DNA from: Anderseniella sp963698275 | Lineage (GTDB): Bacteria > Pseudomonadota > Alphaproteobacteria > Rhizobiales > Aestuariivirgaceae | Assembly: GCA_963698275.1 (NCBI GenBank) | Contig: CAVOQE010000003.1 | Location: forward strand, 62,001-126,000 | DNA length: 64,000 nt | Reading direction: 5' to 3' | Shown: piece after piece, positions 8,888 through 16,688 of the stretch | How the letters are laid out: every line of letters starts with the position of its first letter | How positions within the stretch are numbered: the first letter of the stretch is position 1 | Made by a program: the position numbers and the translations under genes | The notes under the pieces: model-generated | Told to the model about the DNA's origin: nothing | The model's input: the letters and a program-made list of their open reading frames with translations, nothing else | Database searches by the model: none

Positions 8888-10420
8888 ATGGTATCGCGTG
8901 TCGCGACAGTTGCGTTCAAGGGCATTGAGGCAGTGCCGGTCGATGTGCAGGTGCACATGGCATCCGGCATGGTGGCGTTTTCCATTGTCGGGCTCGGCGA
9001 CAAGGCGGTTGCCGAAAGCAAGGAACGGGTGCGTGCAGCGCTGTCTGCCATCGGGCTTGCCATGCCGGCCAAGCGCATCACAGTTAACCTGGCTCCGGCG
9101 GACCTGCCCAAGGAGGGCAGTCATTTTGATCTGCCCATCGCCATTGCACTGATGGCGGCCATGGGGCTGTTGCCGGCCGACTTCATCAGCCGTTATGTGG
9201 TGCTGGGCGAACTGTCGCTGGACGGTTCGGTGGAGCCGGTGTCCGGCGCGCTGCCGGCGGCCATGGCGGCCAATGGCCGTGATCTCGGGCTGATCTGTCC
9301 TGAAAGATGCGGTCCCGAAGCGGCCTGGGCGTCGGATGACATGGACATACTGGCGGTCAACTCACTGGTCCAGGTCCTCAATCACATGAGGGGCACCCAG
9401 GTGCTGACCAGGCCAAAGCCGGGGATCGCTGACACACATGGTAAACTGGCGGATTTCCGGGACGTGAAAGGTCAGGAAACCGCAAAGCGCGCCCTGGAAG
9501 TGGCCGCCGCTGGCGGTCATCACATGCTGATGGTCGGCCCGCCCGGCGCCGGCAAGTCGATGCTGGCCTCGCGCCTGCCGTCCATACTGCCGCCGATGGA
9601 TGCATCGGAAATGCTCGAGGTCTCTACCATTGCCTCTGTCGCCGGTGAATTGCGCGCCCGCGGCGTGTCGACGCGCAGGCCCTACCGCAACCCGCACCAT
9701 TCGGCGTCCCAGGCTGCCCTGATCGGTGGCGGGCATCGCGCCTTGCCCGGTGAAATGGTGCTGGCCCACAACGGCATCCTGTTTCTGGACGAGTTGCCGG
9801 AATTCCAGCCGCGCACCCTTGAGGCCTTGCGCCAACCCATGGAAACCGGCGAGGCCGTGGTCGCGCGCGCCAATCACCACATTACCTATCCGGCCCGGTT
9901 TCAGCTGATCGCCGCCATGAACCCGTGCAAATGCGGTATGGCCGGTGAACCGGGTCATGTCTGCAAGCGCGGCGCCAAGTGTGCCGTCGACTATCAGGCG
10001 CGCATTTCAGGCCCGCTTCTGGATCGCATCGACATACAGATCGAACTGGCCGCCGTGCGCGCATCTGACCTGACACTGCCGCCGCCCGCCGAAGGGTCTG
10101 GCGATATCGCAGCCCGTGTGGCCGGCGCGCGCGCCATACAGACTGCAAGGTTCGACAAGCTTGGCCTGGCAAAATTGCGGACCAATGCGCAACTGGACGG
10201 TACCTTGCTGGAAGAGGCGGCCCGTCCGGACGCTCAGGGGTTGTCCTTGCTGCAGGACGCCGCCAATGCCATGAACCTGTCGGCGCGCGGCTATCACCGT
10301 GTATTGCGGCTGGCCAGAACCCTGGCTGATCTTGATGGCGAACAGACGGTCACCCGTCTGAACGTGGCAGAAGCCCTCAGCTATCGCCAGAAACTGGCGA
10401 GTTTTCAGCTAGCGGCGTGA
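8888..10420 (+). CDS. comM: YifB/ComM family magnesium-chelatase-like AAA+ ATPase
   Basis: 510 residues from the ATG at 8888, which has AAGGGG about 10 bases upstream; a TTG at 8861 is in frame. N-terminal Lon-protease-like ChlI domain (VPVDVQVHMASGMVAFSIVGL, about 1-170), then the Mg-chelatase AAA+ module with Walker A GPPGAGKSM and the C-terminal domain. In naturally competent bacteria ComM is a hexameric helicase promoting branch migration of incoming DNA; the role in non-competent species is unclear. The stop codon is directly followed by repeat copy C. Confidence 0.92.
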   Translation: MVSRVATVAFKGIEAVPVDVQVHMASGMVAFSIVGLGDKAVAESKERVRAALSAIGLAMPAKRITVNLAPADLPKEGSHFDLPIAIALMAAMGLLPADFISRYVVLGELSLDGSVEPVSGALPAAMAANGRDLGLICPERCGPEAAWASDDMDILAVNSLVQVLNHMRGTQVLTRPKPGIADTHGKLADFRDVKGQETAKRALEVAAAGGHHMLMVGPPGAGKSMLASRLPSILPPMDASEMLEVSTIASVAGELRARGVSTRRPYRNPHHSASQAALIGGGHRALPGEMVLAHNGILFLDELPEFQPRTLEALRQPMETGEAVVARANHHITYPARFQLIAAMNPCKCGMAGEPGHVCKRGAKCAVDYQARISGPLLDRIDIQIELAAVRASDLTLPPPAEGSGDIAARVAGARAIQTARFDKLGLAKLRTNAQLDGTLLEEAARPDAQGLSLLQDAANAMNLSARGYHRVLRLARTLADLDGEQTVTRLNVAEALSYRQKLASFQLAA

Positions 10421-10421
10421 T

Positions 10422-10526
10422 CTGGAGCAACATGGGTTCACTTGAACCCATAAAGTTGCTCCAGCACTTTAGAGACGATCAGGTTTATGACTTTTGGTTG
10501 ATTCAACCAAAAATCAAACTGATCTG
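10422..10526 (+). repeat. Two-hairpin palindromic element, copy C
   Basis: Starts one base after the comM stop. The outer arms of hairpin 1 are GGAGCAAC / GTTGCTCC instead of AGAGCAAC / GTTGCTCT, a paired change. The loop-proximal arm of hairpin 2 is GGTTG / CAACC instead of GATTG / CAATC, also paired. Its right end supplies the last codons and stop of the small minus-strand ORF at 10514-10675. Confidence 0.9.
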
Positions 10527-10675
10527 CGTATTAAGTTTTCGACCATGCAGACCACACGAAAAATGGCCCGGCTCATGTCGTAGCTGGATCCACCACTGGC
10601 AGGATTGCTCTGCGCCATGCGGTAATCGACGGGAACGGAAGGCTGCAGAAGGTTGGTGAATGCATAAGGGTTCAT
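10514..10675 (-). CDS. Small hypothetical protein, divergent from the LysR gene
   Basis: 53 residues starting MNPYAFTNLLQPSVPVDYRM, with AAAAGGAAT placed about 6 bases before the ATG, a good ribosome-binding site. I do not recognise the family. The predicted protein is soluble with no membrane segment. Its final residues (RRSV) and stop are read from the end of repeat copy C, so its original C-terminus may have been replaced. It is transcribed away from the LysR gene with a 129-bp gap, which would suit a target of that regulator. It could also be a chance ORF. Confidence 0.45.
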   Translation of the reverse strand: MNPYAFTNLLQPSVPVDYRMAQSNPASGGSSYDMSRAIFRVVCMVENLIRRSV

Positions 10676-10804
10676 AACGCAATTCCTTTTAGAAATTCTG
10701 TTGCAATGGCAACTTGTAAGTCGCAATATCTGCCTGGTTTCGCGTCCTGACAAACGAAATGCTCTCAGGTGATAAGTTAGAAATTATAATCTATAGACAG
10801 CACC

Positions 10805-11725
10805 ATGCCATTCCGATTGCCACCCCTGAATGCTTTGCGTGCCTTTGAGGCAGCCGGACGCCATGCCAGCATGAGTGCTGCTGCACAAGAGCTGGCGGTG
10901 ACACCGGCGGCCATAAGTCACCAGATCAAGACGCTGGAGGAACATTTCCGGTTTCCGCTGTTTCACCGCAACGTCCGCTCCATCCGGCTGACCGACCGGG
11001 GCGCGGCCCTGTTGCCCTACCTCACAGAGGGCCTGGACCTGTGGCGGCAGGGCTGCCGCAATCTGGAAACCCTCGATGAGGATGCGCCGCTGGTGATTTC
11101 GTCTGCGCCGGTGTTTGCCGGCAAATGGCTGGTCAGGCGCCTGGCGGAGTTCAATATGCTTCACCCTGAAATCAGCGTGCGGCTGGACGGGTCCCTGTCC
11201 ATTGCAAACTTTGCCGATGACGGGGTGGATGCGGCCATTCGCTTCGGCACCGGGCCATACCCGGATCTGCATGCCGAGGCGCTGGTCAGCGAGGACGTCA
11301 TACCGGTGTGTTCGCCGGCCCTGCTGCGCGGGGACCATCCCCTGCTGACACCGCAGGACCTGGCCCATCACACCCTGATCCATGTGGACTGGTTTGCCGC
11401 GGCAGGCACCCAGCCCGACTGGGCCATGTGGTTGAAAACCGCCGGTGTAAGCGTGCCAAACAGTGCCAAAGGACCGGTGATGACCAGCGATTCGCTTGCC
11501 GTGGAAGCCGCCATCAATGCCGGTGGCGTGGCGCTGGTCAGCGAGTTCCTGGTGCGTCAGGACCTGGAAAGTGGCCGTCTGGTCAAGCCGTTTGACCTGG
11601 TGCTGCCGTCGGACCACTGGTACTGGTTTGTTTGCCCGGCTGCATACCTGGACCGCCCCGGTGTGCGGGCTTTCCGGGACTGGCTGGTTGCCGCGGTACA
11701 CGACGATCCGGCAGATAAAGATTAA
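10805..11725 (+). CDS. LysR-family transcriptional regulator, GcvA-like
   Basis: 306 residues. The N-terminal winged helix-turn-helix (about 1-65, LNALRAFEAAGRHASMSAAA then VTPAAISHQIKTLEE) and the effector-binding domain (about 90-295, PLVISSAPVFAGKWLVRRLAEF, DGVDAAIRFGTG) match the GcvA/AmpR subgroup. GcvA regulates glycine cleavage in E. coli, but no gcv genes are here, so the target is unknown. The divergent small gene at 10514-10675 is the obvious local candidate. A hybrid kinase gene follows after about 95 bp. Confidence 0.9.
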   Translation: MPFRLPPLNALRAFEAAGRHASMSAAAQELAVTPAAISHQIKTLEEHFRFPLFHRNVRSIRLTDRGAALLPYLTEGLDLWRQGCRNLETLDEDAPLVISSAPVFAGKWLVRRLAEFNMLHPEISVRLDGSLSIANFADDGVDAAIRFGTGPYPDLHAEALVSEDVIPVCSPALLRGDHPLLTPQDLAHHTLIHVDWFAAAGTQPDWAMWLKTAGVSVPNSAKGPVMTSDSLAVEAAINAGGVALVSEFLVRQDLESGRLVKPFDLVLPSDHWYWFVCPAAYLDRPGVRAFRDWLVAAVHDDPADKD

Positions 11726-11819
11726 CCCGATTGATAAAATTCTAACGATCCGGCTAGCCCGGTTCTAAGCATTGCGATGCGATAGTCCGTTGCAGGAATA
11801 CTGCAAACGGGGAAAGCGT

Positions 11820-13715
11820 GTGGTGCAGGAATCGCAAGGTAGCCGTGCTGAACGGCGGCGGCGGCCAAGATCAATGGGATCGGCCGCGCTGAAGCGTCGT
11901 ACAGCCATTCTGGTGCGGATCGGTGCTGCATTGTCGGTGCTGGCCGTGCTCGTCAACATTGTTGCGATCTCCATACAGGCAAACCAGTTGGAGATCGTGT
12001 CCCGTATCCTGTTTGCGGTTCTGGTGGTGTTTCTGCTGATGACATTTCAGCATGTCTGGGCCATGACCAACCGGCAACTTGTCGATTTTCAGAAAGCCCT
12101 CAAGGAACTGCGCACCGCGCGCCAGCACGCCGATGAGGCCAACAACGCAAAGTCCCGGTTTCTGGCATCGGTGTCACATGAACTCAGGACGCCGATGAAC
12201 GGTGTTATCGGCATGACCAGCCTGCTGCTGGACACAAAGCTGTCTCACGAACAGCGCAGCTATGCTGAAGCAGTGGAAATGTCGGGGCGGTCGCTGCTGT
12301 CCATTATTGACGAACTGCTGGATGCGGCGAAAGCCGAGTCGGGCGAGATGACCATCGTGCCGGCGCCATTTAACCTGTGCGAACTGGTGGAAACCTCGGT
12401 TGAGTTGCTTGCCGCCCGTGCCCATGCGAATTCCATAGAAATCAGCTGCTACATCGCCCCCGGCCTGCCGGACCAGGTGATCGGCGATGCCCAGCGGCTG
12501 CGCCAGATCATTCTGAATATTGCTGGCAATGCCATCAAGTTTACCCCGCAAGGCAGTGTACTGGTCCGGGTTGAACCCGGCAGACGCGAAAATCAGGTGG
12601 CCTTCAGTATTGCCGACACCGGACACGGCATACCGGAAGCCGAGCATGAGGCGGTGTTTGAGAGATTTGTGCAGTCATCGGTTACGGAAATCCAGGCGTC
12701 CGGCGGCACCGGCCTGGGCCTCGCCATCTCGCGCCACCTGGTTGAATTGATGGACGGCGAAATCACGTTTGAAAGTGAAGTGGGCGAGGGCACCACATTC
12801 AGATTTGATGCCTACCTGCCGTCAGCGGACGAGGATGCAGCCGGCAGCGACGCCAGGGCGTTGTCGGGATGCACGGTATTTCTGACCAGTCCGGAAGGCG
12901 CAACCCGCACTGTCCTGCACGATTACCTGACCGGGTTTGGTGCCCGGTGCATTTCCACAGGCTCGCTCAATGGCCTGGCGCAGACGATTGCGTCTCTTGA
13001 CAATGCAACGGATAGCGGGCGGATCATGGTCATCCTGGATCCGGCGGCGGCAAAAAACAGTGATCATGTTTTCAAGACGGCTGACGAGTTGTCGGAGATC
13101 GCCGGCGTCTGGGTTCTGCTGAAGCCCGAAGAACGGCGTTCCTACAGGAAACTGATGGATGATGTCCGGATCGGGTATCTTTTGAAACCGACCCGCCGGG
13201 CAACACTGCTGGAACAGTTGACCGCCAATCCAGACCCGATGCGCAAACCGGTGACGTCGCTGCGAAAGACCGCTCGCCGGTTGCGCCGGGTCAAGGACAA
13301 TGCCGGGCTCAAGGTGCTGCTGGTGGAAGACAACAAGATCAACATGCTGCTGGCCACGAAAATGCTGAAGGCAGCAGGCCATACCGTGACCCACCTGGAC
13401 AATGGCGCCGAGGCAGTCGCCGAGATAAAGCGTCAGTTGAAGTCGAAGAAATCCATCGTGCACGACATTATCCTGATGGATATTTTCATGCCCAAGATCG
13501 ATGGCGTGGAGACCACAAGACAGATCCGTCAACTGGAGAAGGGGCATGGTGTTCAAACCCGAGTGCCGATTCTCGCCCTGACAGCCAATCTGCGCGGGGA
13601 CAGCCAGCGCGCCTGTCTGAACGCCGGCATGGACGGCTACCTCACCAAGCCGTTTGATCGCGCCGATCTTGAAGAAGCCGTTGCAGGCCTTATGCAACCC
13701 AGTGATGCTGCCTAG
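11820..13715 (+). CDS. Membrane-anchored hybrid sensor histidine kinase
   Basis: About 631 residues from the GTG at 11820, which has GGGGAAA just upstream; an in-frame ATG at 11874 is the alternative. Order: basic N-terminus, two close membrane helices (IGAALSVLAVLVNIVAISIQ and ILFAVLVVFLLMTF), a linker coiled coil, the HisKA H-box FLASVSHELRTPMNG, the HATPase domain (NIAGNAIKFT, ADTGHGIPEAEHE, GGTGLGLAISRHLVE), a degenerate receiver, and a full receiver with VEDNKINMLLA and the phospho-acceptor aspartate in ILMDIFMPKIDG. There is almost no periplasmic loop, so it probably senses a membrane or cytosolic signal. No partner regulator is adjacent. The stop lies in CTAGAGC, like the start of the dispersed element. 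Confidence 0.9.
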   Translation: MVQESQGSRAERRRRPRSMGSAALKRRTAILVRIGAALSVLAVLVNIVAISIQANQLEIVSRILFAVLVVFLLMTFQHVWAMTNRQLVDFQKALKELRTARQHADEANNAKSRFLASVSHELRTPMNGVIGMTSLLLDTKLSHEQRSYAEAVEMSGRSLLSIIDELLDAAKAESGEMTIVPAPFNLCELVETSVELLAARAHANSIEISCYIAPGLPDQVIGDAQRLRQIILNIAGNAIKFTPQGSVLVRVEPGRRENQVAFSIADTGHGIPEAEHEAVFERFVQSSVTEIQASGGTGLGLAISRHLVELMDGEITFESEVGEGTTFRFDAYLPSADEDAAGSDARALSGCTVFLTSPEGATRTVLHDYLTGFGARCISTGSLNGLAQTIASLDNATDSGRIMVILDPAAAKNSDHVFKTADELSEIAGVWVLLKPEERRSYRKLMDDVRIGYLLKPTRRATLLEQLTANPDPMRKPVTSLRKTARRLRRVKDNAGLKVLLVEDNKINMLLATKMLKAAGHTVTHLDNGAEAVAEIKRQLKSKKSIVHDIILMDIFMPKIDGVETTRQIRQLEKGHGVQTRVPILALTANLRGDSQRACLNAGMDGYLTKPFDRADLEEAVAGLMQPSDAA

Positions 13716-13804
13716 AGCGTGAACGGCTCCAATCAAACCCGCTGTGGATTGCGGTAAATGGGCAAGCGACGAAACCATCCGTGATGGGGTAGTCTGCCGG
13801 CACC

Positions 13805-16555
13805 ATGAACAGACCACACCGCCAACCAGCAGCCTCCGGTGCTGCCGCAGCCAGTCAGGCCGGCAAGATAACACCCATGATGGCGCAGTATACCGAGATC
13901 AAGCAGGCGCATCCTGAAAGCCTGTTGTTCTATCGCATGGGTGATTTCTACGAGCTGTTCTTCAAGGATGCAGAAGTGGCGTCTGCCGCTCTCGGCATCG
14001 CGCTGACCAAGCGCGGCAAGCACCTGGGCGATGATATCCCCATGTGTGGCGTGCCGGTTCACGCAGCCGATGATTACCTGCAAAGGCTGATCCGGCTTGG
14101 CCACAAGGTCGCGGTCTGTGAGCAGACCGAAGATCCCGCAGAAGCAAGAAAGCGCGGTTCGAAGTCAGTGGTGCGCCGCGATGTCGTCCGCCTGGTGACA
14201 CCGGGCACGATCACCGAAGACAACCTGTTGCAGGCAGGGCGCAGCAACTACCTGGCCTGCCTGGCCCGCATAAAGGCCGATGACACCATGGCGCTGTCAT
14301 GGCTGGACATGTCGAGCGGCGAGTTTGCGGTAACTTCGGTGACCGGTCCGGCGCTGATGTCCGAACTGGCGCGCATCGATCCATCCGAAATGCTGGTTTC
14401 CGATGCTGTTCTGGGCGATGGCGAAATATCGCTGCTGCTCGACGAAGTCGCGGCGACCATTACGCCGCTTCCTGCATCCAGATTCGATTCAACCTCGGCC
14501 CGCAATCGCCTGCAGGAGCATTACCAGGTGGCATCGCTGGATGCGTTCGGCAGCTTTGATCGCGCCTCGACAGCCGCCGCCGGCGTCCTGCTCGACTATG
14601 TGATGTTGACCCAGGTCGGCAAGATGCCGAGCCTGCGTATCCCGACGGTGGTGGAGCCGGGCCACATCGTGCTGATCGATGCAGCGACCCGGGCCAATCT
14701 TGAACTGGTCAGGACCCTGTCGGGGGATCGCGGTGGCAGCCTGCTGCACACCATTGATCTCAGTGTCACAGGCCCCGGCGGCAGGTTGCTGGCAGACCGC
14801 CTGGCCGCCCCGGTAACCGGTGTCGATGAGATCGTGGCGCGCCATGATGCCGTGCAGGCACTGACATCTGATACGGCACCGTGTGGAGATATCAGGGACG
14901 TGCTGCGTCATGCGCCTGACATGAACCGGGCACTGGCGCGACTGAGCCTGAAGCGGGGGTCCCCGCGTGATCTCGCCGCCGTGAAGGACGGCATCATGTT
15001 GTGCGCTAAACTTGCCGCCACCCACATGGACCGGTCCGGCCTTGCACCCTGGCCGGACAAGCTGGCCGGCATCTGGCAGGCGCTCGGACAGGCGGACACG
15101 GAATTTGCCGCACACCTTGAGGGTCTGTTGGCGGAAGAATTGCCGGCCACCACGCGTGATGGCGGTTTCATTCGGGCTGGCGCCAATGCCGAGCTTGATG
15201 AAAACCGTGCGCTTCGCGACGAAAGCCGCAAGGTCATCGCCGGCCTGCAAACCAGGTATGCCGACGAGACCGGCCTGAAAGCGCTCAAGATCAAGCACAA
15301 CAACATGCTGGGTTATTTCATCGAGTTGAACCAGCAGGGCGGCGAGCAGTTGCTGGGGGCTGATCATGCCGGCCAGTTCATTCATCGCCAGACCATGGCA
15401 AATGCCATGCGCTTTACCACCACCGAGCTCACCGGGCTGGAGCAGAAAATATCCCTGGCCGGCGACAGGGCGCGCAGCATCGAGATCGAGATGTTCGAGC
15501 ATCTGGCCGATGAAGCCTGCGAGCGTGCCGCCATGGTGCACGCCGTTTCAGATGGGCTTGCAGAACTGGATGTCTATTGCGCGCTTGCCGAACTGGCCGT
15601 GCGGCACGATTATTCGCGACCGCACATCGATGCATCGCGCAGCTTCGAGATAGAGGCCGGGCGCCATCCGGTTGTGGAAGCGGCCCTGCGCCGCCAGGCC
15701 GGGCCGTCATTTGTGCCAAACGACTGCATGCTGTCGGCAGGTGAACTGGATGATGACGGTGCACCAACCCGCCATATCACCCTTTTGACCGGCCCCAACA
15801 TGGCCGGTAAATCGACCTATCTGCGGCAAAATGCCATCATCGCCCTGTTGGCCCAGATGGGCAGTTTTGTGCCGGCGAAGTCGGCGCACATCGGTGTCGT
15901 GGACCGTATTTTCAGCCGGGTGGGCGCTGCGGACGACCTGGCGCGCGGGCGCTCGACCTTCATGGTGGAGATGGTGGAAACGGCAACCATCCTCAATCTG
16001 GCCACTGACCGGTCGCTGGTCATTCTGGACGAGATCGGCCGGGGCACGGCAACCTATGACGGCCTGTCGATTGCCTGGGCCTGTGTCGAACACCTGCATG
16101 AGGTCAACCGGTGCCGGTCCCTGTTTGCCACGCACTTTCACGAATTGACCGCCCTGTCCGGCAAGCTGGATCGGGTCAAGAACGCCACCGTAAAAGTGCG
16201 CGAATGGCACGGTGAGGTGATCTTTCTGCACGAAGTCGGCCCCGGTGCAGCGGACCGGTCCTACGGCATCCAGGTCGCCAGGCTGGCAGGACTTCCCGGC
16301 AGTGTCATTGAACGGGCGTCTGAAGTTCTGCATTTGCTGGAAGAAAGCGAGCGCGCCCAGTCGCGCAGCCACATCATTGATGATCTTCCGTTGTTTTCGG
16401 TTCCTGTTGCCAAACCGGCAATGTCTTCGGCCGCCGGACCGTCAAAATTGCTGGAGAAACTGCAGGACATATTGCCGGACGATCTCAGTCCCCGGGACGC
16501 GCTTGAACTGGTCTATCAGTTGAAAAAACTGGCTGTATCCGACGACAAGGGCTAG
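13805..16555 (+). CDS. mutS: DNA mismatch repair protein MutS
   Basis: Recognises mismatches and small loops and recruits MutL. 916 residues. The mismatch-binding motif GDFYELF is near residue 46; the connector, lever and clamp domains follow; the ATPase has Walker A TGPNMAGKSTYLRQNA, the RSTFMVEM signature and Walker B VILDEIGRGTATYDG. The C-terminal helix-turn-helix region is present, so the protein is complete. It is followed after 16 bp by repeat copy D and then glnD; mutS-glnD-murJ-trpS is a usual alphaproteobacterial order. Confidence 0.98.
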   Translation: MNRPHRQPAASGAAAASQAGKITPMMAQYTEIKQAHPESLLFYRMGDFYELFFKDAEVASAALGIALTKRGKHLGDDIPMCGVPVHAADDYLQRLIRLGHKVAVCEQTEDPAEARKRGSKSVVRRDVVRLVTPGTITEDNLLQAGRSNYLACLARIKADDTMALSWLDMSSGEFAVTSVTGPALMSELARIDPSEMLVSDAVLGDGEISLLLDEVAATITPLPASRFDSTSARNRLQEHYQVASLDAFGSFDRASTAAAGVLLDYVMLTQVGKMPSLRIPTVVEPGHIVLIDAATRANLELVRTLSGDRGGSLLHTIDLSVTGPGGRLLADRLAAPVTGVDEIVARHDAVQALTSDTAPCGDIRDVLRHAPDMNRALARLSLKRGSPRDLAAVKDGIMLCAKLAATHMDRSGLAPWPDKLAGIWQALGQADTEFAAHLEGLLAEELPATTRDGGFIRAGANAELDENRALRDESRKVIAGLQTRYADETGLKALKIKHNNMLGYFIELNQQGGEQLLGADHAGQFIHRQTMANAMRFTTTELTGLEQKISLAGDRARSIEIEMFEHLADEACERAAMVHAVSDGLAELDVYCALAELAVRHDYSRPHIDASRSFEIEAGRHPVVEAALRRQAGPSFVPNDCMLSAGELDDDGAPTRHITLLTGPNMAGKSTYLRQNAIIALLAQMGSFVPAKSAHIGVVDRIFSRVGAADDLARGRSTFMVEMVETATILNLATDRSLVILDEIGRGTATYDGLSIAWACVEHLHEVNRCRSLFATHFHELTALSGKLDRVKNATVKVREWHGEVIFLHEVGPGAADRSYGIQVARLAGLPGSVIERASEVLHLLEESERAQSRSHIIDDLPLFSVPVAKPAMSSAAGPSKLLEKLQDILPDDLSPRDALELVYQLKKLAVSDDKG

Positions 16556-16571
16556 TTATTGCGGGAATGAC

Positions 16572-16675
16572 CAGAGCAACATGGGTTCATTTGAACCCAT
16601 AAAGTTGCTCTAGCACTTTAAAAGCGATCAGTTTTTGGTTTTTGATTGATTCAATCAAAAACCATACTGATCTAG
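16572..16675 (+). repeat. Two-hairpin palindromic element, copy D
   Basis: Sits between mutS (16 bp upstream) and glnD (13 bp downstream). Hairpin 1 has AGAGCAAC / GTTGCTCT outside ATGGGTTCA / TGAACCCAT. Hairpin 2 has GGTTTTTGATTG / CAATCAAAAACC, fully paired, and ends CTGATCTAG. Confidence 0.92.
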
Positions 16676-16688
16676 CGCCCTTGCGCGA

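Noticed and set aside
12822..13874. Minus-strand frame of about 350 codons opposite the hybrid kinase and mutS start
   Set aside because: It is antisense to the kinase receiver domains, with no motif and low-complexity composition.
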